Positions 47,348-56,728 of a stretch of 64,000 nt of DNA are shown here, one piece after another (position 1 is the first letter of the stretch; each line of letters opens with the position of its first letter). The stretch comes from Paenibacillus agri (lineage in GTDB: Bacteria; Bacillota; Bacilli; Paenibacillales; Paenibacillaceae): the NCBI RefSeq assembly GCF_013359945.1, contig NZ_JABWCS010000214.1, positions 1 to 64,000 on the forward strand, read 5' to 3'. A program made the translations under genes and the position numbers. Below the pieces are notes generated by a model that was not told where the DNA came from, did not search any database, and was given only the letters and a program-made list of their open reading frames with translations.

Positions 47348-47407
47348 TACTTTTTAAGATCAGGCGATCCTGCCCTGACATCATTCGATAGAATAAAGGA
47401 GACAGCT

Positions 47408-48580
47408 ATGACAACCCAAACCCACGGCCGTCCCCCTGAGGCTGTATATATTCATATCCCTTTTTGCACGAACAAGTGCTTTTATTGTGATTTCAATTCC
47501 TATGTCCTGAAGGACCAGCCCGTAATGGACTATCTTCGTGCACTGGACCAGGAAATGGAGCAGACTGTTGCAATCACTCCGCCCGGCGTGATCCGTTCAA
47601 TCTTCGTGGGCGGCGGAACGCCGACTGTGCTGAAGCCAGACGAGATGGCTTATTTCCTGGCTTCTGTACGGAGACACTTTCCGAATTGGGCCGATGATAT
47701 CGAGTTCTCAATGGAAGCCAACCCTGGCACTACCGACATCGACAAGTTAGCCGTGATGAAAGAAGGCGGAGTTAATCGGGTCAGCTTCGGTGTACAGGCT
47801 TTCCAGAACGAGCTGCTCACCGGAATCGGCCGCATTCATAATGTAGACGATGTCTATCGCAGTTTGGAGAACGCGCGTGCTGTAGGTCTGAACAATCTTT
47901 CCGTAGACCTGATGTTTGGCTTGCCTAACCAAACTGTTGATATGCTGGCTGAAAGTGTCCGCAAAGCACTGGAGCTGAACCTGCCACACTATTCCATCTA
48001 CAGTCTCAAGGTGGAGGAGAATACGCTTTTCCATACTCTCTTTAACAAGAATAAGCTTCCGCTTCCTAATGAAGAGGATGAGCTGCAAATGTATCTGCTT
48101 CTGATGTCGAAGATGGAAGAGGCCGGATACGGGCAGTATGAGATCAGTAACTTTGCTAAGCCGGGTATGGAAAGCCGTCACAATATTACCTACTGGCGTA
48201 ATCAGGATTACTACGGACTTGGTGCAGGTGCACATGGTTACGTGGGCCGCAACCGGCATATCAACATCAAAGGCGTTAATCCATATGTTGAAGCTGCTAG
48301 CAAAGGCCTGCCTCGTCTGGACTCTTATCCGGTAACGCCGGAAGAAGCGATGGAAGACTTTATGATGGTGGGCCTGCGGATGCGCGAAGGAATCTCCGAT
48401 GCATCATTCCAGGCACAATTTGGGCAATCCATGGAGGACATATTTGCCGGTTCACTGCATAAAATGCTGAATGCAGGTCTGCTTGAGCGAGTGGGCGACG
48501 GCTACCGTCTCAGCAAGCAGGGCGTGCTGTTTGGCAACGATGTTTTCGGCGAATTTGTCGGTGCACTGACAGAGGTTTAA
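47408..48580 (+). CDS. hemW: HemW-type radical SAM protein (coproporphyrinogen III oxidase-like)
   Basis: This 390-residue radical SAM protein has the cluster motif CTNKCFYCDF (C-x3-C-x2-C at about residues 21-28) and the HemW signature VYIHIPFC before it. The SAM-binding GGGTPTVL and the MEANPGT, RVSFGVQAF and HNITYWRNQDYYGLGAGAHGYV motifs follow, then a HemW C-terminal domain. HemW is a heme chaperone; it lacks the oxygen-independent HemN extra cysteine motif. The position between lepA and hrcA is conserved. Confidence 0.95.
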   Translation: MTTQTHGRPPEAVYIHIPFCTNKCFYCDFNSYVLKDQPVMDYLRALDQEMEQTVAITPPGVIRSIFVGGGTPTVLKPDEMAYFLASVRRHFPNWADDIEFSMEANPGTTDIDKLAVMKEGGVNRVSFGVQAFQNELLTGIGRIHNVDDVYRSLENARAVGLNNLSVDLMFGLPNQTVDMLAESVRKALELNLPHYSIYSLKVEENTLFHTLFNKNKLPLPNEEDELQMYLLLMSKMEEAGYGQYEISNFAKPGMESRHNITYWRNQDYYGLGAGAHGYVGRNRHINIKGVNPYVEAASKGLPRLDSYPVTPEEAMEDFMMVGLRMREGISDASFQAQFGQSMEDIFAGSLHKMLNAGLLERVGDGYRLSKQGVLFGNDVFGEFVGALTEV

Positions 48581-48654
48581 TTTTAAAATAACTCTTGAAT
48601 TCAAATTCACCTTGTTGTATATTTATTCATATTATCAACGAGGGGTGAATTAGA

Positions 48655-49164
48655 GTGCTTGCCAAACCGGAATTAATGCCGAATGTTTCTGCTAAGGCGG
48701 AGACAGGGGCTATATGCAGAAGTGCCACAGTGGAAGATGTTGAACCACTGTTTCAGATGATAGAAGAATATGCACAGAGTGGTATTATGCTGCCCCGATC
48801 CCGGCAAGCCCTGACCCGCCAGATCGACCAATTCGTCATTGCGGAGATTGATGGCAGATTCGTCGGTTGCGGCTCGCTCTGCAAGCTGGGTAATGACCTC
48901 GTGGAGATTCGTTCGCTGGGGCTGCGTCCTGAATGCAAAGGCAAAGGGATCGGTTCCCTGATCGTGGATAAACTGACCGAGGAAGCCAGACGGCAGAAGA
49001 TTCCCAAGATTATGGCACTGACCTATGCGGTCGATTTCTTCCTGAGAAACGGATTTACCATCGTTGAGAAGGAGATCTTCCCGGAGAAGGTATGGACCGA
49101 TTGTGTAAATTGTAAAAAGCAGCACGCCTGCGATGAAATAGCCGTTCTTAAAATGCTGAACTGA
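48655..49164 (+). CDS. GNAT acetyltransferase of the ArgA type
   Basis: This 169-residue GNAT protein resembles the stand-alone acetyltransferase domain of N-acetylglutamate synthases: IEIRSLGLRPECKGKGIGSLIVDKLTEEARRQ for acetyl-CoA binding (about residues 82-112) and FFLRNGFTIVEKEIFPEKVWTDCVNCKKQHACDE at the end, with four cysteines. It probably acetylates glutamate or a similar amine. GTG 48655 follows GAGGGGTGA. Its last codons and hairpin are duplicated 116 bases downstream, where the second copy provides the hrcA promoter. Confidence 0.82.
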   Translation: MLAKPELMPNVSAKAETGAICRSATVEDVEPLFQMIEEYAQSGIMLPRSRQALTRQIDQFVIAEIDGRFVGCGSLCKLGNDLVEIRSLGLRPECKGKGIGSLIVDKLTEEARRQKIPKIMALTYAVDFFLRNGFTIVEKEIFPEKVWTDCVNCKKQHACDEIAVLKMLN

Positions 49165-49311
49165 CTTGACTTTTGTCAATGTCGGTTCGGTGTTTTTTTT
49201 CAAACCATACATGATCAGTATCATAAAGAAGAATACCATGACGTAGCGAAAAAAAGCGGATGCCCAAGATGCTGAACTGACTTGACAATGTTAATGTCAG
49301 TTTGGTATTTT
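49153..49311 (+). repeat. duplicated 3' end of the acetyltransferase gene
   Basis: ATGCTGAACTGACTTGAC at 49153-49170 (the last codons and stop of the GNAT gene) recurs exactly at 49269-49286. The bases after each copy are also alike: an AATGTC-GTT hairpin arm and T-rich tail. The copies are 116 bases apart with unrelated sequence between. Confidence 0.85.
49282..49311 (+). promoter_or_regulatory. promoter of the hrcA-grpE-dnaK-dnaJ operon
   Basis: A consensus TTGACA (49282-49287), 18 bases, TATTTT (49306-49311). It lies entirely in the duplicated copy of the upstream gene end. The expected start of transcription, about 49318, is five bases before CIRCE. Confidence 0.6.
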
Positions 49312-49322
49312 TGTAATAGTGG

Positions 49323-49349
49323 TTAGCACTCATCTGAGTCGAGTGCTAA
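49323..49349 (+). promoter_or_regulatory. CIRCE operator (HrcA binding site)
   Basis: TTAGCACTC, nine bases, GAGTGCTAA: a perfect 9-9-9 inverted repeat. HrcA binds here and represses the chaperone operon until heat stress. It lies 37 bases before the hrcA start codon. Confidence 0.98.
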
Positions 49350-49385
49350 CGAATCAGAAACCGCAGGCGGACAGGAGGGAATGTC

Positions 49386-50417
49386 ATGTTAACCGATCGC
49401 CAGAGAATGATACTGAATGCAATTGTGGACGATTATATCTCTTCGGCTGAGCCGGTAGGCTCACGCAGCATTTCTAAGCGGGGCGATGTAGGATACAGTC
49501 CTGCTACCATCCGTAATGAAATGGCCGACCTGGAGGAACTGGGCTATCTTGAACAGCCTCATACATCGGCAGGACGAATTCCATCTCATAAGGGATACCG
49601 CTATTATGTGGATCATCTGGTACCTTGGAATTCTGCCGAAATCGCTGAGATGGGGACGATCCGTACATTTTTCGCTGAGAAGCTGAATGCAACGGAACAG
49701 GTCATCCAGCATGCGGCTATGATTCTTTCTAATATGACGAATTACACTTCCATCCTTCTGGGACCGGAGGTTTTTCATACTTCACTACGCCATTTTCAAT
49801 TGCTGCCTCTGGACGACAAGACCGCTGTAGCGATCATTGTCACCAGCACGGGGCAGGTAGAGAACCGTACGGTTAATATTCCGCCGGAGATTTCAATCTC
49901 CGAGATCGAGAAGGTCGTTAATCTGCTCAACAGCAAGCTGAAGAATGTGCCGCTTTACAAGCTGAAGACCCAGCTCTACACCGAGCTTGGCCAGGAAATG
50001 CAGCGCCATATCTCTCATTATGAAGAGCTGATGAAGATGCTTGATACCGCGCTCGACAGTGAGAATGAGCAGCGGATCTATCTGAGCGGGGCCACGAATA
50101 TGCTGACCCAGCCAGAATTTAAGGATGTCGACAAGGTTAAGCACATTCTGGATCTGCTGGAGGAGACGCCTACGCTGCTCAAGATGATGTCGCCCGTGCC
50201 AGGCGGACCTGGCATTCAAGTGCGGATAGGAACGGAGAACGATCATGAGGCCTTTGCGAATTGCAGTCTTATTACAGCGACTTACTCCCTGGACGGCCAG
50301 GCGCTAGGCAGCATTGGTATTCTCGGTCCTACCCGAATGGAATACGCGCGGGTAATGGGCATCTTGGGCATTTTATCCCGAGATTTGACAGCGATGCTGG
50401 CACACTGGTATAAGTGA
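49386..50417 (+). CDS. hrcA: heat-inducible transcription repressor HrcA
   Basis: The 343-residue repressor has an N-terminal winged helix (DRQRMILNAIVDDYISSAEPVGSRSISKRG..YSPATIRNEMADLEELGYLEQPHTSAGRIPS, residues 4-66), a GAF-like central domain and the C-terminal motif GSIGILGPTRMEYARVMGIL. It binds CIRCE and needs GroEL for activity. It is the first gene of the operon, under its own operator; the ATG follows GGAGGGA. Confidence 0.98.
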   Translation: MLTDRQRMILNAIVDDYISSAEPVGSRSISKRGDVGYSPATIRNEMADLEELGYLEQPHTSAGRIPSHKGYRYYVDHLVPWNSAEIAEMGTIRTFFAEKLNATEQVIQHAAMILSNMTNYTSILLGPEVFHTSLRHFQLLPLDDKTAVAIIVTSTGQVENRTVNIPPEISISEIEKVVNLLNSKLKNVPLYKLKTQLYTELGQEMQRHISHYEELMKMLDTALDSENEQRIYLSGATNMLTQPEFKDVDKVKHILDLLEETPTLLKMMSPVPGGPGIQVRIGTENDHEAFANCSLITATYSLDGQALGSIGILGPTRMEYARVMGILGILSRDLTAMLAHWYK

Positions 50418-50465
50418 ACAGAGCCATATTGATTTTCGTGATGATTTTAAGGAGGTGAAGACAAC

Positions 50466-51011
50466 TTGAAAGAGGAACAAGTTCAAGATCCGAATGAATT
50501 GAATGAAGAACAAGCAACTGAGGAAACTGTCTCGGAGGCCGGTACTGTATCGGCAGAAGAAGCCGGGGATGCAGCTCGTCTGCAGACGCTGGCTGATGAA
50601 TTGCACGGGCGTGTACTTCGTGTACAAGCCGATTTTGACAATTTCCGCCGCCGGACCCTGAAAGAGAAAGAAGAACTGGCTCAGTACGCTACTTCTAAGC
50701 TCATCAACGAATTGCTTCCAGTTCTGGACAATTTCGACCGGGCCTTGGCAACAGCACCTACAAGTCCAGAGATTGAGGCGTTCACGAAAGGCGTGAACAT
50801 GATTTTCCGTCAACTGGATGGGGTATTAAAGTCAGAGGGACTTACAGCGATGGAATCGGTGGGCCAGCCTTTTAACCCTGAATATCATCAAGCTATTATG
50901 CAGGTGGAGAGCGAGGAGCACGAAGAGGGTATCGTGACGGAAGAGGTCCAAAAGGGCTATCTCCTGAAGGATAAAGTCCTTCGTCCAGCCATGGTCAAAG
51001 TCAGCATGTAG
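50466..51011 (+). CDS. grpE: nucleotide exchange factor GrpE
   Basis: The 181-residue protein has an acidic N-terminus, a long coiled coil (about residues 38-75, LADELHGRVLRVQADFDNFRRRTLKEKEEL) and the C-terminal beta domain (GQPFNPEYHQAIMQVE, VQKGYLLKDKVLRPAMVKV). It releases ADP from DnaK and acts as a thermosensor. TTG 50466 follows AAGGAGGTG. It is second in the operon, 48 bases after hrcA. Confidence 0.97.
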   Translation: MKEEQVQDPNELNEEQATEETVSEAGTVSAEEAGDAARLQTLADELHGRVLRVQADFDNFRRRTLKEKEELAQYATSKLINELLPVLDNFDRALATAPTSPEIEAFTKGVNMIFRQLDGVLKSEGLTAMESVGQPFNPEYHQAIMQVESEEHEEGIVTEEVQKGYLLKDKVLRPAMVKVSM

Positions 51012-51170
51012 TTTGTCTATATAAGCGGGAAAAGCCTTGGCCCGCGAAGTGAAGCAGCCCGCACCATTTGCGGTCAGCCTGCTTCTTTGAATCAATGGGA
51101 TTTGGTACACATAAAGAGGAAAATTTAAACGGGGCATAAGCTCCGTTACATTTTGAGGAGGCAAATTACA

Positions 51171-53015
51171 GTGAGTAAAGTTATCGGTATTGACCTTGGA
51201 ACCACCAACTCTTGCGTAGCCGTTATGGAAGGCGGCGAAGCCGTTGTTATTCCGAATCCGGAAGGCGCACGCACAACCCCTTCGGTTGTAGGCTTCAAGA
51301 AAGACGGCGAGCGTATCGTCGGTGAAACGGCTAAACGCCAAGCGATCACCAACCCTGATCGTACAATCAGTTCGATTAAACGGCATATTGGTACGAACCA
51401 TAAAGAAAGCATCGATGCTAAAGATTACTCTCCACAAGAAATCTCGGCTATGATTCTGCAAAAGCTGAAATCCGATGCAGAAGCTTATCTTGGCCAAACC
51501 GTTACTCAAGCGGTTATCACTGTTCCTGCTTATTTTAATGATAGCCAACGTCAAGCAACCAAAGATGCCGGTAAAATTGCGGGTCTGGAAGTTCTGCGTA
51601 TCGTGAACGAGCCAACTGCTGCAGCTTTGGCTTATGGCCTGGAGAAATCCGAAGATCAGACAATCCTTGTCTATGACCTTGGTGGTGGTACGTTCGACGT
51701 ATCTATCCTTGAACTGGGCGATGGTTTCTTCGAAGTAAAAGCTACAAGCGGCGACAACAAGCTTGGTGGCGATGACTTTGACGAAGTAGTTATGAATTAC
51801 CTCGTAGCTGAATTCAAGAAAGAACAAGGCATCGACCTGAGCAAAGATAAAGCGGCTGTACAACGTCTTAAAGACGCTGCTGAGAAAGCGAAGAAAGAAC
51901 TGTCCGGCGTACTGACAACTACAGTATCCCTTCCGTTCATCACTGTCGTTGACGGCGTACCTCAGCACTTGGAGGTTAACTTGACCCGTGCTAAGTTCGA
52001 TGAGTTGACTGCTGGCCTGGTAGAACGTACTTTGGGCCCAACACGTCAAGCATTGAGCGATGCAGGCATGACTCCTGCTGATCTTACAAGAATCGTACTC
52101 GTAGGCGGATCTACACGGATTCCTGCCGTACAAGATGCCATTAAGAAACTAACTGGCAAAGAGCCTCACAAAGGCGTTAACCCGGACGAAGTGGTAGCCC
52201 TTGGTGCTGCTGTTCAAGCGGGCGTTCTGACAGGTGACGTTAAAGACGTAGTCCTGCTCGACGTAACTCCATTGTCCCTGGGTATCGAAACTGCGGGCGG
52301 CGTCTTCACGAAGATGATCGAGCGCAACACAACGATTCCTACAAGCAAATCTCAAGTGTTCTCAACCTTTGCTGACAGCCAGCCAAGCGTAGAAATTCAC
52401 GTTCTGCAAGGTGAGCGTCAAATGGCGAACGGCAACAAAACACTGGGTCGCTTTACGCTTAACGAGATTCCACCGGCACCACGCGGTGTACCACAAATCG
52501 AAGTTACTTTTGACATCGATGCGAACGGTATCGTGAACGTATCGGCTACCGATAAAGGCACCAACAAGAGCCAGAAGATCACCATCACTTCTTCCAGCGG
52601 CTTGAGCGATGCTGAAGTTGAACAAATGATGAAGGATGCCGAGCTGCACGCTGAGGAAGACCGTAAGCGTAAGGAACTGGTAGAAGCGAAGAACAACGCT
52701 GACCAACTCGTGTACTCCACTGAGAAAGTAATCAAGGATCTTGGTGACAAGGCCGATGCTTCCGAAGTTGAAAAAGCTAATGAAGCTAAAGAAAAGGTAA
52801 AAGCGGCTATTCAAACCGACAACCTCGAAGAAATCAATGCAGCTACAGAAGCTTTGAACGAAATCGTTCAACAGTTGTCCGTGAAGCTGTACGAGCAAGC
52901 AGCAGCTGAACAAGGCGCTGCCGGCGGAGAAGGTGCTCCTGAAGGCGCGTCTAAGAGAGAAAATGTGGTAGATGCTGATTATGAAGTTGTTGACGACGAG
53001 AAGAAACAAGGGTAA
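51171..53015 (+). CDS. dnaK: chaperone DnaK (Hsp70)
   Basis: The 614-residue Hsp70 has the ATPase domain ([18 protein letters not shown] at residues 4-21, [16 protein letters not shown] near 170, [13 protein letters not shown]), the linker [15 protein letters not shown], the substrate-binding sheet and the helical lid, ending [18 protein letters not shown]. The 614-residue length suits the Gram-positive type, which lacks a segment in the ATPase domain. GTG 51171 follows GAGGAGG; an upstream ATG at 51153 has no ribosome site. No second CIRCE precedes it. Confidence 0.98.
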   Translation: MSKVIGIDLGTTNSCVAVMEGGEAVVIPNPEGARTTPSVVGFKKDGERIVGETAKRQAITNPDRTISSIKRHIGTNHKESIDAKDYSPQEISAMILQKLKSDAEAYLGQTVTQAVITVPAYFNDSQRQATKDAGKIAGLEVLRIVNEPTAAALAYGLEKSEDQTILVYDLGGGTFDVSILELGDGFFEVKATSGDNKLGGDDFDEVVMNYLVAEFKKEQGIDLSKDKAAVQRLKDAAEKAKKELSGVLTTTVSLPFITVVDGVPQHLEVNLTRAKFDELTAGLVERTLGPTRQALSDAGMTPADLTRIVLVGGSTRIPAVQDAIKKLTGKEPHKGVNPDEVVALGAAVQAGVLTGDVKDVVLLDVTPLSLGIETAGGVFTKMIERNTTIPTSKSQVFSTFADSQPSVEIHVLQGERQMANGNKTLGRFTLNEIPPAPRGVPQIEVTFDIDANGIVNVSATDKGTNKSQKITITSSSGLSDAEVEQMMKDAELHAEEDRKRKELVEAKNNADQLVYSTEKVIKDLGDKADASEVEKANEAKEKVKAAIQTDNLEEINAATEALNEIVQQLSVKLYEQAAAEQGAAGGEGAPEGASKRENVVDADYEVVDDEKKQG

Positions 53016-53042
53016 CCTTAGACGATAAGTGTCGTAAGTGGG

Positions 53043-53087
53043 GGAAGGTCAAAACCGGGGCATCCCGTGTTTTGGCTTTCCTTTTAC
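53043..53087 (+). terminator. hairpin between dnaK and dnaJ
   Basis: GGAAGGTCAAAACC pairs with GTTTTGGCTTTCC around a GGGGCATCCC loop, then TTTT. It is probably a partial terminator that lowers dnaJ relative to dnaK, or an mRNA stabiliser. Confidence 0.65.
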
Positions 53088-53177
53088 ATGTAACAGGGAT
53101 AAGTGTATGCACCGTCTGAAACGATAGAGGAATAGTATGAATTGTCGGGCGGAATTAGAGGTACGGAGGTGAATGCA

Positions 53178-54302
53178 GTGGCAGATAAACGCGATTATTA
53201 TGAAGTGCTGGGCCTTGGAAGAGACGCTTCAGACGATGAGGTCAAGAAAGCCTATCGTAAGCTGGCCCGCCAGTATCATCCGGACGTGAACAAAGCCAGC
53301 GATGCCGAGGCTAAATTCAAGGAAGTGAAGGAAGCCTATGACGTTCTGAGCGATGGTCAGCAGCGTGCAAGATATGACCAGTACGGCCATATCGATCCTA
53401 ACCAGGGTATGGGTGGCGGCGGCTTCAGTGGTGGCGGAGACTTCGGAGGCCTGGGCGATATCTTCGATATGTTCTTCGGCGGCGGCGGACGCCGTGATCC
53501 TAATGCTCCGCAGCGCGGTAGCGATTTGCAGTATACAATGACCATTGAGTTCAAGGAAGCGGTGTTCGGCAAGGAAACGGATATTACAATTCCACGTACC
53601 GAGGACTGCGACACTTGCTTTGGTTCCGGTGCTAAGCCGGGTACGAAGCCTGAGACTTGTTCGGTCTGCCGCGGTAGCGGTCAGCAGGAGTTCGTGCAGA
53701 ATACCCCACTTGGCCAAATGCGCAACCGTCGTCCATGCTCAAATTGTAGCGGGACCGGTAAAGTCATTAAAGAGAAATGTACCACTTGTGCCGGCAACGG
53801 TAAGGTGAAGAAGCAGCGCAAGATTCATGTTCGCATTCCAGCTGGTGTTGATGACGGCGCACAACTGCGTATGACCGGTGAAGGCGAAGGCGGTTTACGG
53901 GGCGGCCCTGCGGGCGACCTGTACATTGTCATTCGTGTGAAGCCGCATGATTTCTTTGAGCGCGAGAACGATGATATTCTATGCGAGGTACCGCTTACCT
54001 TTGCTCAGGCAGCACTCGGTGACGAGATTGAGATCCCGACTTTGACTGAGAAAGTGAAGCTCAAGATCCCAGCCGGGACGCAAACGGGTACTTTCTTCCG
54101 TTTGAAGGGCAAGGGCGTACCACGCTTGCGTGGTAACGGCCAGGGTGATCAGCACGTCAGAGTCATCGTAGTAACGCCAAGCAAGCTGAGCGAAGAGCAG
54201 AAAGACTTGCTGCGCCAGTTCGGAGCCCTCAATGGAGAGAATACGCATGAGCAGGAGCAATCTTTCTTTGACCGTGTGAAGCGTGCGTTCCGTGGGGAAT
54301 AA
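53178..54302 (+). CDS. dnaJ: co-chaperone DnaJ
   Basis: The 374-residue protein has a J domain with HPD ([33 protein letters not shown], residues 6-38), a Gly/Phe-rich linker (about 72-105) and the zinc region with four CxxCxGxG units ([32 protein letters not shown], about 145-215). The client-binding C-terminal domains follow. It delivers clients to DnaK. GTG 53178 follows GGAGGTG by seven bases. Confidence 0.98.
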   Translation: MADKRDYYEVLGLGRDASDDEVKKAYRKLARQYHPDVNKASDAEAKFKEVKEAYDVLSDGQQRARYDQYGHIDPNQGMGGGGFSGGGDFGGLGDIFDMFFGGGGRRDPNAPQRGSDLQYTMTIEFKEAVFGKETDITIPRTEDCDTCFGSGAKPGTKPETCSVCRGSGQQEFVQNTPLGQMRNRRPCSNCSGTGKVIKEKCTTCAGNGKVKKQRKIHVRIPAGVDDGAQLRMTGEGEGGLRGGPAGDLYIVIRVKPHDFFERENDDILCEVPLTFAQAALGDEIEIPTLTEKVKLKIPAGTQTGTFFRLKGKGVPRLRGNGQGDQHVRVIVVTPSKLSEEQKDLLRQFGALNGENTHEQEQSFFDRVKRAFRGE

Positions 54303-54322
54303 AGCATATCGTTTCTAATATA

Positions 54323-54366
54323 AAACAGCAGGCTGGAGGATAACCTCCGGCCTGCTGTTTTTTTGT
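54323..54366 (+). terminator. terminator of the hrcA operon
   Basis: AAACAGCAGGC-GGAGG pairs with CCTCC-GCCTGCTGTTT, then T residues. Confidence 0.93.
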
Positions 54367-54437
54367 ATTGGAATGGAGGCATAAACTCAAGGGAGTTAAG
54401 ACAATATAACCTTAGCCGCATGCGGAGCTTGATTACA

Positions 54438-54815
54438 ATGGAAAGCGGGGATATGATGCCGGAACGCTCTATTTTGTCCTATTTTAAAAGCCCGGAGGAA
54501 GCTGAGGGGGTCGCCAGAAAGCTACAAGCGCTGCGGGTAATTGAGCTCTCGATCGACCGCTTTAGCAAATATGGCGGGAACGGTCCGGTCCAGAGCATTA
54601 ATCCGGTCACTGGGAATATTGCCGGCATGGCTTCAATGACTGCCGACCGCAGCCATACCGGCATTCTTGCGGCGGCGGATACCAGCGCCAGCGGGATGAG
54701 CCACGGGGGAGATGGCGGCCCCACGGGAAGAGATATTTTATTGACTGTAGTGGTGGATTCGGACTCGTATGACAGGGCGCTGCGTTTGATCGAAGAAGCT
54801 GGGGGCTTTATCTAA
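54438..54815 (+). CDS. conserved hypothetical protein
   Basis: This 125-residue protein is probably cytosolic. It starts MESGDMMPERSILSYFKSPEEAEGVARKLQALRV; the N-terminal part and the end (LTVVVDSDSYDRALRLIEEAGGFI) look like the two halves of a small ferredoxin-like alpha/beta fold, separated by a Gly/Ser/Thr-rich loop (about residues 55-95). I do not recognise the family. The start is uncertain: ATG 54438 has GGAG about ten bases upstream and ATG 54453 is an alternative. It begins the accessory segment between dnaJ and prmA. Confidence 0.6.
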   Translation: MESGDMMPERSILSYFKSPEEAEGVARKLQALRVIELSIDRFSKYGGNGPVQSINPVTGNIAGMASMTADRSHTGILAAADTSASGMSHGGDGGPTGRDILLTVVVDSDSYDRALRLIEEAGGFI

Positions 54816-54860
54816 AACAATAGATAGCACGACTAAACCCGAAAGGATTGTGAGGCCACG

Positions 54861-55040
54861 ATGGATCGAGAGAACTCCAAAATTTTCTCCAAGACAGACA
54901 AGCAGAAGATGTTGTACGAAGCTAAATTGGAGGATGTTGAATTCTCAGCCGCAGAAGCAGATCATGATGATTTGGAAGCTCAGGAGCGGTCACTGGAAGC
55001 TGATAAACGGCAGCTGCACGAGATTTTGAAGAAAAAGTAA
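54861..55040 (+). CDS. small YfhD-like protein
   Basis: This 59-residue ORF starts MDRENSKIFSKTDKQK and ends HEILKKK. The middle segment DVEFSAAEADHDDLEAQERSLEADKRQ is acidic and helical, like the conserved part of YfhD family proteins, which are small proteins of unknown function in Bacilli. ATG 54861 has GTGAGG upstream. The gene is compact, with a terminator just after it, and is probably real. Confidence 0.65.
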   Translation: MDRENSKIFSKTDKQKMLYEAKLEDVEFSAAEADHDDLEAQERSLEADKRQLHEILKKK

Positions 55041-55058
55041 AAGAAAATATTAGAAATT

Positions 55059-55081
55059 GCCCCACTTGATGGGGCTTTTTT
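55059..55081 (+). terminator. terminator of the YfhD-like gene
   Basis: GCCCC pairs with GGGGC around ACTTGAT, then TTTTTT. Confidence 0.8.
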
Positions 55082-55134
55082 GCGTGTTCGGGGTGTATAA
55101 TCAAAGGAGTAGTGCTCAATAAACATAAAGCTGG

Positions 55135-55833
55135 GTGATGATATTGTCGCAAATTGTACTATTGGAAATACCCGGTAAGCTGGACAGTAATACATATGAA
55201 TTCTGGCAGTCCAAAGTTTCGGTGCAACGCCGTAATGGGATTGGCAGATTTTTACGCCTTGAGGATGCTTACCGCTCCTTGTTCGGAGAAATTCTGGTCC
55301 GGACGGTGATTTGCCAGGAACTGGGTATTCCCAATCAGGAAATTCATTTTCAGAAGAATAAGTATGGAAAGCCACATCTGGAAGGCAAAGAGAACTTTTC
55401 CTTCAATGTCTCTCATTCGGGCAAGTGGGTGTCCTTAATTTATGGAACAGGCAGGCTTGGAGTAGATATCGAAGAGATCCGGCCTATCGATTTGACGATC
55501 GCGGAACGCTTTTTCTCAGACGAGGAATATGAGGATTTAATGCTGCGTCCGGAGGAAGCACGGACAGATTATTTTTACGAGATATGGACGTTGAAGGAGG
55601 CGTATGTAAAAGCGCTCGGTAGCGGCTTATCGCATCCCTTGACCTCATTCTCTGTACGTAAGCATCCAGATGGCTCAGTAGGGCTCTCTCCTGACGCTGG
55701 AAGCTACTATTTCAAAACCTATGCTATTAACAGTGCTTATAAGTTCTCCGCCTGTTCCAGTCTGGATGATCTGCCGGATCAGTTCGTGCTTCAGGATACC
55801 CAGAAACTCCAGCAGTTCTGGTTGAATAATTGA
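55135..55833 (+). CDS. 4'-phosphopantetheinyl transferase superfamily protein (Sfp type)
   Basis: This 232-residue enzyme is expected to transfer 4'-phosphopantetheine from CoA to a serine of carrier proteins of fatty acid, polyketide or peptide synthetases. Family motifs are FNVSHSGKWV, the Mg site GVDIEEI (about residues 109-115) and FYEIWTLKEAYVKALGSGL (about 149-167), with the WxxKEA signature. The length of about 230 is the Sfp class, which often serves secondary-metabolite synthetases; none is in the window. The start is ambiguous: GTG 55135, ATG 55138, or TTG 55144 with GGGTGAT upstream. Confidence 0.88.
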   Translation: MMILSQIVLLEIPGKLDSNTYEFWQSKVSVQRRNGIGRFLRLEDAYRSLFGEILVRTVICQELGIPNQEIHFQKNKYGKPHLEGKENFSFNVSHSGKWVSLIYGTGRLGVDIEEIRPIDLTIAERFFSDEEYEDLMLRPEEARTDYFYEIWTLKEAYVKALGSGLSHPLTSFSVRKHPDGSVGLSPDAGSYYFKTYAINSAYKFSACSSLDDLPDQFVLQDTQKLQQFWLNN

Positions 55834-55891
55834 ATTCGCTTTCATATTTGGATTTGAAAATCAAGCTATTGTGGGGAGGTGGTTTTTTGAG

Positions 55892-56674
55892 ATGAGTGAT
55901 ACTGCCATTATAACGTTGAATAGTAACAATATTGAGCAGCAGCATATATGCTGTGCGATCTCGGACAAGAAGTGTGCGGAGGGAGTTAGGCTGAAGAAGG
56001 AATGGCTACAAGAACGTTTCCAGGAAGGGCTGCGATTCAAAAAACTGGATGTTAGGCAGAAAGTATTTATTGAATATCTTCCGGCGGATTACGCCTGGTG
56101 TCCGGTAGAGGCACCTGGTTATTTATTTATCAATTGCTTATGGGTAGCTGGTTCCTTCAAGGGGAAGGGACACGGCGCGCAGTTGCTGGCTGAATGCCTG
56201 GAGGAAGCGCAAGGAGCTAACGGCATTGTGGCCGTAACAGGCAGGACGAAGAAGCCGTATCTGTCAGACAAATCCTATTTTCTGCATAACGGTTTTCAGG
56301 TTTGTGACCAGGCACCACCTTATTTTGAGCTGGTAGTTCTGAAATTCAACGAGACTGCGCCAACACCGAAATTCAAGGCAACTGTACAGAGTCAAAAGGT
56401 GGAATTTTCGGAAGGATTACAACTGTTTTATACCGCACAGTGCCCATATACCAGCTATTATATAGGTGAGCTTGAGACAGGCGCGCAGGAACGCGGAATC
56501 CCTCTGCAGGTGCGCCGCATAATGTCTGCAGAAGAAGCGCAGAACGCACCCACTCCATATACCAGCTACAGTCTGTTCTATAAAGGACATTTCATTACGC
56601 ATGAAATCATGACCCGGAACAAGTTTGAAAAATCGGTGGAGGGCTGGATCGAAAAGTATGGTCTTCCCGGCTAG
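55892..56674 (+). CDS. GNAT acetyltransferase with YoaP-type C-terminal domain
   Basis: The 260-residue protein fuses two domains. The N-terminal GNAT (about residues 20-150) carries the acetyl-CoA loop WVAGSFKGKGHGAQLLAECLEEA. The C-terminal half (about 165-260: FSEGLQLFYTAQCPYTSYYIGELETGAQERGIPLQVRRIMSAEEAQNAPTPYTSYSLFYKGHFITHEIMT) resembles the YoaP domain, with a thioredoxin-like CPYT site that has only one cysteine. The substrate is unknown. ATG 55892 follows GGGAGGTGG. Confidence 0.82.
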   Translation: MSDTAIITLNSNNIEQQHICCAISDKKCAEGVRLKKEWLQERFQEGLRFKKLDVRQKVFIEYLPADYAWCPVEAPGYLFINCLWVAGSFKGKGHGAQLLAECLEEAQGANGIVAVTGRTKKPYLSDKSYFLHNGFQVCDQAPPYFELVVLKFNETAPTPKFKATVQSQKVEFSEGLQLFYTAQCPYTSYYIGELETGAQERGIPLQVRRIMSAEEAQNAPTPYTSYSLFYKGHFITHEIMTRNKFEKSVEGWIEKYGLPG

Positions 56675-56728
56675 CGTGCCGTATCCCTTGCTATCAGTGA
56701 ATTTGTTGCAGAATCTGGAGGAGAGACA

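Noticed and set aside
50832-52133. 433-codon open frame antisense to grpE and dnaK
   Set aside because: It is a shadow of biased dnaK codons; no domain or start signal is visible.
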